Source: Undibacterium sp. KW1 (GTDB taxonomy: Bacteria; Pseudomonadota; Gammaproteobacteria; Burkholderiales; Burkholderiaceae_D). Taken from it: a stretch of 64,000 bases of DNA. Shown here in pieces: positions 35,513-46,083 of the stretch. Location of the stretch: assembly GCF_009937955.1 (NCBI RefSeq), contig NZ_AP018439.1, positions 3,162,001-3,226,000 on the forward strand, in the 5' to 3' direction. The notes beneath the pieces are model-generated. The model had not been told where the DNA came from and made no database searches. It saw nothing but the letters and a program-made list of their open reading frames with translations. Both the position numbers and the translations under genes were made by a program. Position 1 is the stretch's first letter. Each line of letters opens with the position of its first letter.

Positions 35513-36931
35513 ATGCTCAATGCTTCACCCGCCTCCAACACCTCACAATCAGCGCAAATTCTGGCTGCGTTTACTGGTGTCGCGTTTGGCATAACGACAT
35601 ACCTGACGCTACTTGGCATCATCCTGTATTCAGACCATAGCGATATCGAAATTTTTGGCGTGCGCATGCTGATTGCAGGCCTCTCCAGCATCATCGTTTT
35701 CTCCAGCCAGCAACTACTGGGCACACTGCAAGAAAAGCATGTGCTGGCCGCCTTTCCCAGCATTACTGCTCGCTGGTTTGTGGTGTTCATGATCGTGCTG
35801 ATGAGCGCCTATGTCGATAAGTCTGCTGAAAGACTGTCACGCGCCATCATGCTGATCTGGCTATTTACCACGCCATTCACGCTTTTGCTGACGGCGCTGA
35901 TCATGCGCAAGCTGGCAGTGTTTTACTACTCAAATCCTGTAAGACGACGCAAAGCCGTACTGATCTGGTCTAATACAGCCTGTGCCGATCTGGTAGAGTC
36001 ACTGCGCAACACCCCTCTGGCTGCGATTGATTTTGTCGGCTTTTTCGACAACCGCAATGAATCGCGCCCGCCCAGCAACCTCGAAAGACTGGGCGACCTG
36101 ACTGAAGCAGCCAATTGGATCGTTGATGCCGAGACTGGCCATGTGAATGTCGATGTGGTTTTCATAGGCCTGAACACCAAGGAACCACCGGAACTGGCAG
36201 AGATTATCGCGATTCTGGAAGACAGCACTGCATCCACTTACTTTGTCCCCGAGTCGCTGATCTTTGGCATGCCAGGCATACAATTGCGTGAACTGGCAGG
36301 CCGCCCGGTGCTGGCATCGACAGAGACTCCTTTCATAGGTCTGGCCGCCCTGCCCAAACGCTTACTGGACTTGCTAGGTTCTTTCTTTGGTCTGATTGCT
36401 CTGTCGCCCATCATGCTACTCCTCGCAATAGGCGTTAAACTGAGCTCCCCCGGATCCGTGTTTTTCAAACAGGTCAGGTATGGCATTGCCGGGCGGCCTA
36501 TCAATGTTTATAAATTTCGCAGTATGCGGCAGAGCAACCCAAATGAGCGGGTGGTCCAGGCTACCGTTGGTGATCCGCGGGTTACCAAATTTGGCCGCTT
36601 CCTGCGTCGTTCTTCACTGGATGAATTGCCACAACTCTTCAATGTCCTCAAGGGCGAAATGAGCCTGGTTGGCCCCCGTCCTCATGCGGTTGAACATAAT
36701 GAGTTGTACCGTAAGCTGGTCAGCGGCTATATGTTCCGCCACAAGATCAAACCAGGCATTACTGGCTGGGCGCAGGTCAACGGTTTGCGTGGCGAAACCG
36801 AGACGCTGGAAAAAATGGAAGAACGTATTGAATACGATCTTTACTATATCCAGCATTGGTCAGTCTGGCTGGATATCGTGATTATCTGGCGCACCATCAA
36901 GGTTGTGCTTGGCGATAAAAACGCTTATTAA
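35513..36931 (+). CDS. epsB: Undecaprenyl-phosphate sugar phosphotransferase (EpsB/WcaJ type)
   Basis: The enzyme that starts the lipid-linked repeat unit by moving a sugar-1-phosphate, usually glucose, to undecaprenyl phosphate. It has 472 residues. Four or five N-terminal membrane helices (about 15-125) precede a Rossmann-like middle domain (about 145-255). The C-terminal bacterial sugar transferase domain (about 280-472) has KRLLDLLGSFFG, YKFRSMR, LRRSSLDELPQLFNVLKGEMSLVGPRP and the ITGWAQVNGLRG block. It lies downstream of a GT2 gene and is convergent with the acetyltransferase gene 21 bases away. Confidence 0.93.
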   Translation: MLNASPASNTSQSAQILAAFTGVAFGITTYLTLLGIILYSDHSDIEIFGVRMLIAGLSSIIVFSSQQLLGTLQEKHVLAAFPSITARWFVVFMIVLMSAYVDKSAERLSRAIMLIWLFTTPFTLLLTALIMRKLAVFYYSNPVRRRKAVLIWSNTACADLVESLRNTPLAAIDFVGFFDNRNESRPPSNLERLGDLTEAANWIVDAETGHVNVDVVFIGLNTKEPPELAEIIAILEDSTASTYFVPESLIFGMPGIQLRELAGRPVLASTETPFIGLAALPKRLLDLLGSFFGLIALSPIMLLLAIGVKLSSPGSVFFKQVRYGIAGRPINVYKFRSMRQSNPNERVVQATVGDPRVTKFGRFLRRSSLDELPQLFNVLKGEMSLVGPRPHAVEHNELYRKLVSGYMFRHKIKPGITGWAQVNGLRGETETLEKMEERIEYDLYYIQHWSVWLDIVIIWRTIKVVLGDKNAY

Positions 36932-36952
36932 TACAGATTTACTGATACAGAC

Positions 36953-38008
36953 TTACCTGGCAGTCTGGCGCAATTTACGTAAGTGTTGCCCTAAACTGGA
37001 AGCTTTCAATTTTTGCTTAGCGTGATACAACCCTGCCTGTAAGCTGCTCAAAATAGCCGGCGAGCTGACAGCCCCTTCACACAATTGATTTGCGCCCGTA
37101 GCAAAACGCAGTTTGTATGGCTGGTCGCCCCGGCCCAAATCTATCATAGTGATACCTGTTTGCGCAGCATGTCTGGCACATTGCGTCAGCAAGATCAAAC
37201 CTGGTGAATGCTCGGCAAAGTCTGTGTGATACCAGGGGAACCAGTAATGCATTACCTTGCCAGAACGCATACCAAAATGGGCCGCGATCAAAGTATCGCC
37301 CGCATATAGCGTCGATAACATGCCGGCAAAATCAGGTGCATTTGCTGCCCTGATTTCATCCATGACTTGCCTGACCCAATCCAGCCTGAAAATATCATGT
37401 TCAGCCCCGACAGTGCGCTGGAACTGGTCGCGTTTACCCGCGATCAATGCAGCAAAATCAGTGTCGCTGCTACTCTGCAACTCAAAACGCAGCTCACCAA
37501 ACTTCTTGCTGAGCTTGCGCTCATTGGTGGCCACTTTTTTCAAAAGAGATGCGTCGCGCATTTCTGTCAGGCGCTGCGCATAAGCCTCAAATCCACCGGT
37601 CAAATCCAGGATATGCGACTGACTATTCGTCCACGCATACTGGCTGAACTTACCCAAACCGGATGGCATGTGATTAAAGGAAAAATAGCGGCACTGCATG
37701 GCGCTCAAGGCATCAGCGATGTGCAATTTCAGAGATGCATCGCACACCGGCCCCTGATAATCTGCCAGAAAATCACCTACGGAGACAGCGCGAAAACTAC
37801 TCAAAGCATGAAAGGGCCAGATACCGACGACAACGCCAGCATCTTCCACTACCAGAATGCGGACATCATCCCTGGCATTGGCGATAATGGTGGTGAAAGC
37901 CGGAGAATAATACGGGCAATCATAAATAATGCTTTGACTGCGCAACTCCGCCCAGCGCGCCACTAAAGTCGCGTCGAGTTCTTTTGCACTGATCAAACGG
38001 AATTTCAT
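36953..38008 (-). CDS. FemAB/CelD-like GNAT acetyltransferase
   Basis: A 351-residue protein with the double-GNAT layout of CelD/BcsL and FemAB-like proteins. The C-terminal acetyltransferase half (about 160-330) contains FAGMLSTLYAGDTLIAAHFGMRSG and HSPGLILLTQCARHAAQTGITMIDLGRGDQPYK, typical of this family in cellulose and exopolysaccharide loci. It probably acylates or transfers an aminoacyl group to the polysaccharide; the exact reaction is not known. The ATG directly follows the TAA of the yihY gene with no gap, so it is co-transcribed with yihY, not with the other eps genes. Confidence 0.85.
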   Translation of the reverse strand: MKFRLISAKELDATLVARWAELRSQSIIYDCPYYSPAFTTIIANARDDVRILVVEDAGVVVGIWPFHALSSFRAVSVGDFLADYQGPVCDASLKLHIADALSAMQCRYFSFNHMPSGLGKFSQYAWTNSQSHILDLTGGFEAYAQRLTEMRDASLLKKVATNERKLSKKFGELRFELQSSSDTDFAALIAGKRDQFQRTVGAEHDIFRLDWVRQVMDEIRAANAPDFAGMLSTLYAGDTLIAAHFGMRSGKVMHYWFPWYHTDFAEHSPGLILLTQCARHAAQTGITMIDLGRGDQPYKLRFATGANQLCEGAVSSPAILSSLQAGLYHAKQKLKASSLGQHLRKLRQTAR

Positions 38009-39262
38009 TTAGCCTTGCCCCACCGGATAAAAATAAGTCTGCAGGCTTTGTTGTAAACCATTCTCTATACTTTGATCAACCAGACTCGATAATTGGCTCT
38101 CGCGCGTTGAATCAAACACAAACAGGCGATAAATATCTGACAAGCGCAAGCTCGCAGGGTTGACCAGCATGATCCATAATTCAGCCCCTGCTTCATTTTT
38201 GCGTAACCAAAAGCGGCTGCGTGAAGCCGTGGTTTCTACTTTTACCCTGGCAACCCAGCCAGCTTCTGCCATGCGCTCCAGCAAACCCTCAATTTCATCT
38301 ATACCCAGTCTGGTCTCGGTACGTATGGTATTCACGCTCACGGCTGCAGTAGCATCTGCCAGACGGGCGTCAACCAACACTTGCAAGATACTGACCGCAT
38401 CTTCAAAAGCACTGCCTGGTGTGGGCACATGCCACCAACGCTCGAATTTCACAACCGGCAAAGCAGCAGCGATGACCGCGCCAATCAGGATGATCAACCA
38501 GGACACATAAATCCAGACCAGAAACAAAGGTACAGCTGCCAGGGCACCGTACACGATAGTGTAGGTAGGAAACTGAATCACAAAGCTGGCGAATATGCGC
38601 TTGGCAATTTCAAATGCCAGCGCTGCAAACAGACCTCCCCAGACTGCATCGCGCCACTCAACCGCACGGTTAGGCACGATCAGATACAGCAAGGTAAATG
38701 CACCTGTCGTGAATGCAATTGAAGTCAGGGTATAAAATACCGCGCCCAAAAACGGCACTGCCCCCACTACCCCACTGGTGGCAGTAAACAGGTAAGACGT
38801 GCTGGAGATGGAAACACCCACCAGCAAAGGTCCCAGAGTAACAATCGCCCAATATACCAGCAGCCTTTGCAAAGCCGGGCGCGGGCGCTTGACTTGCCAG
38901 ATCTGGTTGAATGACTTGTCTATCATGGCCATGGTGGTAATGGCGGTCACCATCAGGGCCACGCCACTGATGGCAGAAACGCGGGTCGCCTTGGTGGCAA
39001 ACTGCGTCAGATAACCCAAAATTGTATTGGAAATCCCCTTGGGCATCAGACTTTGAATAAAATACGCCTCCAGCGAAGTGCGGAAGGTATTAAATAGCGG
39101 GAACGCTGTAAAAATGGCAAATGCTACAGTCAGGATAGGTACCAGTGCCAGTACCGTGGTAAAAGTCAGGCTACCGGCAACCTGTGGCAAACGACCTTCC
39201 TGCAGGCGCTGCAGGGCAAATTTGAAGAGATTGAGTATTTGTTTCCACGACAGACCACGCAT
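38009..39262 (-). CDS. YihY/BrkB family inner membrane protein
   Basis: A 417-residue protein with six hydrophobic helices in its N-terminal 280 residues (UPF0761; once proposed as RNase BN, now considered unrelated to that activity). Conserved parts include AGSLTFTTVLALVPILTV and PTYTIVYGALAAVPLFLVWIYVSWLIIL. The C-terminal 130 residues form a winged-helix-like cytoplasmic domain. Function is unknown. I use ATG 39262 as start; an upstream TTG at 39334 is open but lies against the divergent wrbA start. The acetyltransferase gene follows directly. Confidence 0.88.
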   Translation of the reverse strand: MRGLSWKQILNLFKFALQRLQEGRLPQVAGSLTFTTVLALVPILTVAFAIFTAFPLFNTFRTSLEAYFIQSLMPKGISNTILGYLTQFATKATRVSAISGVALMVTAITTMAMIDKSFNQIWQVKRPRPALQRLLVYWAIVTLGPLLVGVSISSTSYLFTATSGVVGAVPFLGAVFYTLTSIAFTTGAFTLLYLIVPNRAVEWRDAVWGGLFAALAFEIAKRIFASFVIQFPTYTIVYGALAAVPLFLVWIYVSWLIILIGAVIAAALPVVKFERWWHVPTPGSAFEDAVSILQVLVDARLADATAAVSVNTIRTETRLGIDEIEGLLERMAEAGWVARVKVETTASRSRFWLRKNEAGAELWIMLVNPASLRLSDIYRLFVFDSTRESQLSSLVDQSIENGLQQSLQTYFYPVGQG

Positions 39263-39300
39263 AGTTTTTGCAGCTAGAGATATAAGTGCCTCGATTTTAA

Positions 39301-40346
<1,046 letters not shown>

Positions 40347-40369
40347 ACCTGGCAAGCGAAGGCGATATC

Positions 40370-41791
40370 ATGCGCGTTGATTTTCTTGCTGATTGCATCA
40401 AGATTCTGGGCCATGATTTCGTCATCACGAATGCGTCAGACCAATACCCATATTTGATAGACTGGCGCCAGCGCTATCTCGGCAAGGCAATGGCAGTGCT
40501 GCTACCAAAGTCTGCCGATGAAGTGGCAAGCCTGGTGCGGCTGTGCGCAACACATAAAATCGCCTGCGTACCACAGGGTGGCAATACCGGCCTGGTATTA
40601 GGCAGCATACCTGATCAGACAGGTCTGGCTGTAGTGATCTCCTTGAAACGCATGAATCGCATATTGGCGGTGGATGTCGCCAACAACACGATCACAGTCG
40701 AGGCTGGTTGCCTGCTGGCGCAGGTACAGACTGCAGCGAGCGAAGAGCAAAGATTATTCCCTCTGTCGCTGGCCTCGGAAGGCAGTTGTACCATAGGTGG
40801 CAATCTCTCGACCAATGCTGGTGGCACCGCAGTTCTACGCTATGGCAATACCAGGGAATTATGCCTGGGGCTGGAAGTCGTCACTGCTCAGGGTGACATC
40901 TGGGATGGCTTGCGTGGCCTGCGCAAGGATAATACGGGCTACGATTTACGCGACTTGTTTATAGGTGCTGAAGGTACGCTGGGCATTATCACAGCCGCCG
41001 TGTTGAAGTTATTCCCGCAACCTCGCGCCCAGATTACCGCATTCGCAGCGCTTGATAGTGCGGATGCTGCCCTGGACCTGCTCAAGCAATGTCAACATGC
41101 ATTAGGGCCAACCCTGACTGCATTTGAATTGATCTCTGACTTCAGCCTGCAACTGGTACTCAAACATTTCCCGCAACTTCAGCATCCATTCAAGCGCAGC
41201 CATCCTCGCAGTTATCCTTATTATGCATTGCTGGAAATGTCTGACCACGAATCAGAAAGCCATGCAATTACCCTCATCGAGCAAGTGCTGGAGCAAGCGA
41301 TCAATGATGGCCACGCTGCCGATGCGGTCTGCGCAAGCTCGGTCAACCAATCAAGAACCTTATGGAAGTTGCGCGAGCATATTTCTGAAGCGCAGGCCAG
41401 AGAAGGCAAGAATATCAAGCACGATATTTCCATCCCGGTGTCGCAGATCCCCCGCTTCATACGCATCACGGATGCAGAATTAACAGCTGCATTTCCGGGT
41501 TGCCAGATCGTCTGCTTTGGTCATATGGGGGACGGTAACCTGCACTACAATGTCTCAGCGCCTGCTGGCAGCAGCGATGCGGCATTCATCCTGCAACAGG
41601 CCGACATCAATCGCATAGTCCATGACCAGGTACATCAGTTCAAAGGATCGATTTCTGCCGAGCATGGACTGGGAATGTTGAAACGCGATGAGATCAGGCT
41701 GTATAAATCCGGCTTGGAATTAAGCATGATGCGCGCCATCAAAATGGCGCTGGACCCACAGAATATTATGAATCCAGGCAAGGTCTTGTAA
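40370..41791 (+). CDS. FAD-linked oxidoreductase, GlcD/D-2-hydroxyacid dehydrogenase type
   Basis: A 473-residue flavoprotein with an N-terminal FAD_binding_4 domain (about 35-215). This includes VPQGGNTGLVLGS, GGNLSTNAGGTAVLRYGNTREL and DLFIGAEGTLGIIT. The C-terminal oxidase domain has FGHMGDGNLHYN and SAEHGLGMLKRDEI. The family oxidises D-lactate, glycolate or D-2-hydroxyglutarate; the substrate cannot be decided here. The start is ATG 40370, with GAAGG seven bases upstream; a GTG at 40343, overlapping the previous stop, is less likely. It is in an operon with wrbA and DUF2069. Confidence 0.93.
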   Translation: MRVDFLADCIKILGHDFVITNASDQYPYLIDWRQRYLGKAMAVLLPKSADEVASLVRLCATHKIACVPQGGNTGLVLGSIPDQTGLAVVISLKRMNRILAVDVANNTITVEAGCLLAQVQTAASEEQRLFPLSLASEGSCTIGGNLSTNAGGTAVLRYGNTRELCLGLEVVTAQGDIWDGLRGLRKDNTGYDLRDLFIGAEGTLGIITAAVLKLFPQPRAQITAFAALDSADAALDLLKQCQHALGPTLTAFELISDFSLQLVLKHFPQLQHPFKRSHPRSYPYYALLEMSDHESESHAITLIEQVLEQAINDGHAADAVCASSVNQSRTLWKLREHISEAQAREGKNIKHDISIPVSQIPRFIRITDAELTAAFPGCQIVCFGHMGDGNLHYNVSAPAGSSDAAFILQQADINRIVHDQVHQFKGSISAEHGLGMLKRDEIRLYKSGLELSMMRAIKMALDPQNIMNPGKVL

Positions 41792-41852
41792 ACCGCCTCA
41801 ATCCATTTGCTGTACCAACTGCATTGAGGCCGGAATAAATTTCAGTTCGCCA

Positions 41853-43469
41853 TCAGTTCGTCAATTGTCTTGGCGTATAGCGGCGTGCTTGTGGGCCGGC
41901 CACTTCAGCCGCTTGCATATTGGATGGCAACTGAAACACGCTGACTGCGTGCGTCAATTCTACGGCCTGCTCTTCCATGCTCTCTGCCGCCGCTGCTGCC
42001 TGTTCAACCAAGGCCGCATTCTGTTGCGTCATTTCATCCATTTGCGTAATCGCCAGGTTCACCTGTTCTATACCTGAACTTTGCTCCTGGCTGGCCGCCG
42101 TGATCTCGCTCATGATGTCGGCCACATGCTGGACACTGGTGACAATCTCATCCATGGTCTTGCCTGCCTCATCGACGAGCTTGCTACCCTGATCAACCTT
42201 ATCGACCGAGTCACTGATGAGGGATTTGATTTCCTTCGCAGCACTGGCACTGCGCTGTGCAAGATTGCGCACTTCTGCCGCAACCACCGCAAAACCACGC
42301 CCCTGCTCGCCTGCCCTCGCCGCTTCTACCGCAGCGTTCAAGGCCAGGATATTGGTCTGGAAGGCGATGCCATCAATGACACCAATGATATCGACGATCT
42401 TGCGCGAACTCTCTTTGATTGAGCCCATGGTATTGACCACTTGCCCTACGACTTCACCACCTTTGACCGCGACGCTGGAAGCAGAAACCACGAGTTGATT
42501 GGCCTGACGGGCATTGTCGGCATTTTGCCTGACCGTGCTGGTCAGTTCTTCCATCGAGCTAGCGGTTTCTTCCAGCGAACTGGCCTGTGATTCTGTGCGG
42601 CTTGAGAGATCGGCATTACCTGAGGCTATTTCTTGCGAAGCTACGGTAATTGTCTCTGTACCTGTCTTGATTTTGGAAATCGTAGTCAAGAGATTTTCCT
42701 GCATCATCTGCAGGGAATGCAGCAGATCACCTATTTCATCCGTGCCACTTGCTTCTACATGCTGAGTCAAATCGCCATTGGCAATCTGGTCAGCGATAAT
42801 GGCAGAGCGTTTGATCGGGCCAGCAATGGTTCTCGCTATCAGCCATGCTGCAACAGAGCCTATGACTATCGTCAAAACACCAATGACCAGCATACCCAGC
42901 CGGGCATTTTTGTAGTTGGTCAGCGATTCATCATAAGCAGACTTCATCGCTTTGTGCTGCTGGCTCGCCAGCTCTGACAGCGCCTGCATCCATTTTTCGT
43001 TTGGCGCATTAAATTCCGTCTGCAATACAGATGCCGCATCGAAATAATTTCCTTCTGCGACCAGACTTTTGATCTTGTTGGCAATCGCCAGCACCTGCCG
43101 TTTTTGATCAAGCGAATTTTGCAGGGTAGCTTTACCCTCTTTATCGTCTATTAATTTCTTTGCTGAAGTTTCAGAGGCATCATAGCCTTCCAGTATCTTG
43201 GCCAGTCTTTTGGTTTCGCGCTCAGCCTCTGCCATGTCACTGGGCGCCGTCATTTTGCGCAGTACCAGCGCCAGCGCCCGCCCTTGCTCACGCATATCCG
43301 TGGCAGCATCAAGACTGGCGACCTTGGTATTAAAAATATAATCCGTGGAAGCCTGTAACTGGCTCAGTCGAAACAAGCCAAGGACAAGCAAACCGCAGGA
43401 CAGCAAGATGACCAGACCAAAACCCAGAGCCAGGCGACCACTAATCTTCAAACGTGACAATTGATTCAT
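41853..43469 (-). CDS. Methyl-accepting chemotaxis protein
   Basis: Transmembrane chemoreceptor of 538 residues. TM1 lies at about 13-34, a four-helix-bundle periplasmic sensor (4HB_MCP) at about 35-187 and TM2 at about 188-210. A HAMP domain follows (to about 263), then the cytoplasmic signalling domain with the hairpin tip [21 protein letters not shown]. There is no C-terminal NWETF-like pentapeptide. The ligand is unknown, and no che genes are nearby. It is a single gene with a 380-base upstream gap. No sigma-28-type flagellar promoter was recognised. Confidence 0.95.
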   Translation of the reverse strand: MNQLSRLKISGRLALGFGLVILLSCGLLVLGLFRLSQLQASTDYIFNTKVASLDAATDMREQGRALALVLRKMTAPSDMAEAERETKRLAKILEGYDASETSAKKLIDDKEGKATLQNSLDQKRQVLAIANKIKSLVAEGNYFDAASVLQTEFNAPNEKWMQALSELASQQHKAMKSAYDESLTNYKNARLGMLVIGVLTIVIGSVAAWLIARTIAGPIKRSAIIADQIANGDLTQHVEASGTDEIGDLLHSLQMMQENLLTTISKIKTGTETITVASQEIASGNADLSSRTESQASSLEETASSMEELTSTVRQNADNARQANQLVVSASSVAVKGGEVVGQVVNTMGSIKESSRKIVDIIGVIDGIAFQTNILALNAAVEAARAGEQGRGFAVVAAEVRNLAQRSASAAKEIKSLISDSVDKVDQGSKLVDEAGKTMDEIVTSVQHVADIMSEITAASQEQSSGIEQVNLAITQMDEMTQQNAALVEQAAAAAESMEEQAVELTHAVSVFQLPSNMQAAEVAGPQARRYTPRQLTN

Positions 43470-43852
43470 ACATTTTCCTGAGTATCCGCAACTAACGAAG
43501 GATGAATATCAGATTAACAAGAGAAGAGTTGAGAGTACCTCCCAATTTTTCCAGGCACTCTGATTATTATATTTTCAACACGCAAAACTTCAGAAAAAAC
43601 CTGCTTCTACATGCACTCGTAATAGCAATTTGAATAGGCCTGCCAGTAAAGAATTAAGATCAAATTCCCTGAGCAATAAGTGGTACTACTTGCTCAGAGT
43701 ATAGCCTGAAAAAAAGACCGTACACATGCGTCAATGATGACGAATTGCAACATCGACTCAAAATCACAACGCCTTTTTGCATACTCATTGCTCACTCAGG
43801 TATTTATGCACGCGGTAAAAACAATTCACAGCTTCAGATGAAAATTTATTTT
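43470..43852. other. Intergenic region between chemoreceptor and PPP phosphatase genes
   Basis: A 383-base gap downstream of the phosphatase and upstream of the chemoreceptor, both on the minus strand. It is AT-rich and must hold the chemoreceptor promoter. An imperfect hairpin CTGAGCAATAAGT-GGT-ACTACTTGCTCAG (43669-43697) is the only structure I see and could end the phosphatase transcript. No coding frame is evident. Confidence 0.45.
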
Positions 43853-44926
43853 CTATGGAGCAGGTGTAGGTGACTTGAATGACACCGTCTGCATGACCTG
43901 ACCATCATCAAAACACAAGCTGCGTTCTGGCCATTGCAATGCAGCCAGCTTGCAATCCGACTCAGGAAAATCTTTATTTTTTCTCGCAGACCAGCGTCCA
44001 CCCACAGAAAAATCGACACAAAACACATTGCCTGCTACACCATGCCACGCAAGCGGCGACGTATTCTCAAACAGGTCTTCGCCACCCTTGCCGATATGGG
44101 CGCGGTCAAACGCATTGAAGCGGCGCCAATAATGACCAACCACCACGGGCAGTTGCTCTGTGTATTCATTCCACCATTGCTCACGCCCCACAAAACGCCA
44201 TTTGCCGCCAGAATAAAATGGCTCATGCCATTTACTCTCTACTCCCGATGTCAACACCCTCAAAGGATTATGCATTTGCATCAGCACATCGTATGCCGCA
44301 TGAGCATGCATGAATGGTGGCAGATGATCCGGGTTTTCCAGACCGCGACTGTGGGCAGTCAGTTCAGCCTGCATTTGCGCAGAAAATTCCTGTGCCAACT
44401 GCCGCGTGTCGGCGTCCAGGCGGCGGTCATTTTCCATCACGCTTCCCAGAACAAGATGACGTATTCCTTCTATATGCTCCGCGATCCATGCTGCGTGTAC
44501 TACCCGCAGATCTTCGCGCTCAAGCGCAACGGGCAGAGATGCTAAAAAATTTAGGGTATCTGCTTTCTTTGCGGTATCGAGCCTTTTGAAAGGCGCGTAC
44601 TTGGGTTCATCCCTGACTGCTCGCTCTTCAAAAAACCAGCCAGCACCATCTTTGGCACTACCGCGCAAAAGATTCATTTCATGATTGCCCAATACCGCCA
44701 CGGCCCTGCCCGCCTTGACCAGGCGCTCAAGCAATGCCAGCACAGCCGGGCTATCTGGTCCGCGATCGCAAAAGTCACCGACAAATACCAAGCTGCGCTC
44801 ATCCAAGTGTTTGCCATCGGCATCATAACCAAGGTGATGCATCAGGTTGCAAAGGGCTTCATATTCGCCATGAATATCGCCGATAATATCCAGCGGGCCA
44901 GACGGCAGTTGTTGAATCAGACTCAT
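43853..44926 (-). CDS. PPP-type metallophosphoesterase
   Basis: A 357-residue calcineurin-like phosphatase. The N-terminal half has the full PPP signature: DIIGDIHGEYEAL (about 14-26), VFVGDFCDRGPDS (about 48-60) and VLGNHEMNLL (about 79-88), which supply the two-metal site. GHYW and the later VCVDFS-like segment (FCVDFSVGG) give the remaining His ligands. This group includes PrpE-like phosphatases and Ap4A hydrolases; the substrate is not predictable. The start is ATG 44926, with AAGGA five bases upstream; ATG 44929 is also possible. It diverges from a WYL regulator gene across a 200-base region with a perfect 19-bp inverted repeat. Confidence 0.85.
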   Translation of the reverse strand: MSLIQQLPSGPLDIIGDIHGEYEALCNLMHHLGYDADGKHLDERSLVFVGDFCDRGPDSPAVLALLERLVKAGRAVAVLGNHEMNLLRGSAKDGAGWFFEERAVRDEPKYAPFKRLDTAKKADTLNFLASLPVALEREDLRVVHAAWIAEHIEGIRHLVLGSVMENDRRLDADTRQLAQEFSAQMQAELTAHSRGLENPDHLPPFMHAHAAYDVLMQMHNPLRVLTSGVESKWHEPFYSGGKWRFVGREQWWNEYTEQLPVVVGHYWRRFNAFDRAHIGKGGEDLFENTSPLAWHGVAGNVFCVDFSVGGRWSARKNKDFPESDCKLAALQWPERSLCFDDGQVMQTVSFKSPTPAP

Positions 44927-45026
44927 CATTTTCCTTTTATTCTGTTACCACGCTACAGCTTTCCAGAAGCCATCAAAGTGACTGCATATCTTGCGGCAGC
45001 ACAAAGTTGCAGTACCAGCAATGACC

Positions 45027-45092
45027 AACATCGAATCAATTTGATCTCATTTTAAACCCGTTTGAATAATAGCATCAAATTGATTCGATGTT
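45027..45092. promoter_or_regulatory. Perfect 19-bp inverted repeat, operator candidate for the WYL regulator
   Basis: Arms AACATCGAATCAATTTGAT (45027-45045) and ATCAAATTGATTCGATGTT (45074-45092) are exact reverse complements separated by 28 bases. Each arm contains an 11-bp palindrome ATCAA-N-TTGAT, at 45035-45045 and 45074-45084; the two centres are 39 bp apart. The repeat lies between divergent start codons, 36 bases from the regulator ATG and about 100 from the phosphatase ATG. This suits control of both genes by the regulator. Confidence 0.75.
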
Positions 45093-45128
45093 AAAATATT
45101 CCATAAAATTGACCAACCGATCAGCATC

Positions 45129-46016
45129 ATGCATCTGCACACTCTGCCCGCCGCCCAGCGCGAACGTCTCGCATTTATAGAGTTTCGCTTGTGGTTTCTC
45201 GGTACCGTCACACGAAAAGAAGTCATGGACCGTTTTGATATAGCCTCTGCGGCTGGCACACGCGACCTGGTTTTGTACCGTGAACTGGCACCTGGCAATG
45301 TGCTGTATGAAGGAAAAATGTATCACTATCAGGAGAGCTTCCAGCCCCTGTTTCAACATCAGCCAGACAGAGTATTATCAGCACTGTGCTCAGGATTTGG
45401 AGATGGCGAGCGTGGCACTGGCACATCCTTGTTGGCACACGACATCCCCAACCGCTTGAATCAACCAGCGTTGCAGGACCTGGCCAGAGTAACCCGCGCC
45501 ATTCGTGGCGAATATCCGTTAAGGCTGACCTATCACTCCATGAAAACTGGCCCATCCAAGCGGGAAATTGTCCCATTGGCACTGGTGGATTCTGGCCTGC
45601 GCTGGCATGTTCGGGCCTATGACAGAAGCAAACAAGAATTCCGCGACCTGGTACTGACGCGCATGGATGACATCACAGATATTAAGCCAGGCGATAAAAG
45701 TCACGTGCTGCAAGCACACGAACAACTCGCTGCCGATGAACAATGGCAACGCATAGTCGATATCGAATTACAGCCCCATCCCTCGCACCCATATCCAGAA
45801 TCCATCATGCGCGACTATGGGATGAAAAATGGCAAGCTCGAAGTCAAATTACGGGCTGCTATCGCTGGCTACGTCCTGCGTCAGTGGCAAGTCGATTGCT
45901 CACCAGAGGGCAAACTTGACGGCAGCAACTCCAGATTGAGGCTGGCTGATCTGATCGTGCTTGATGAGGTAAGTAATGCAGTACTGGCACCGGGGTATCA
46001 GAAAAGGGATATCTAG
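45129..46016 (+). CDS. WYL-domain transcriptional regulator, BrxR/CapW-like
   Basis: A 295-residue regulator. An N-terminal winged helix (about 8-75) carries the family pattern RLAFIEFRLWFLGTVTRKEV...RDLVLYRELAPGNVLYEG. The WYL domain (about 125-205) has LRWHVRAYDRSKQEFRDLVLTRM, with WHV in place of WYL. A C-terminal WCX-like extension (about 215-290) follows. This layout and the YxELAPGN motif match BrxR and CapW, repressors that control phage-defence operons such as BREX and CBASS. No defence gene adjoins it here; its partner is the divergent phosphatase gene. No ribosome site is visible before the ATG. Confidence 0.88.
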   Translation: MHLHTLPAAQRERLAFIEFRLWFLGTVTRKEVMDRFDIASAAGTRDLVLYRELAPGNVLYEGKMYHYQESFQPLFQHQPDRVLSALCSGFGDGERGTGTSLLAHDIPNRLNQPALQDLARVTRAIRGEYPLRLTYHSMKTGPSKREIVPLALVDSGLRWHVRAYDRSKQEFRDLVLTRMDDITDIKPGDKSHVLQAHEQLAADEQWQRIVDIELQPHPSHPYPESIMRDYGMKNGKLEVKLRAAIAGYVLRQWQVDCSPEGKLDGSNSRLRLADLIVLDEVSNAVLAPGYQKRDI

Positions 46017-46083
46017 AAGATATGCGATCCCAACCCTTCTGCGATTTCATCACTACCATTCAATTTTAGAATTCAGGCAAAAG

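Noticed and set aside
43470..43600. Flagellar sigma-28 promoter for the chemoreceptor
   Set aside because: No TAAA...GCCGATAA-like pair is present on the minus strand upstream of the start.
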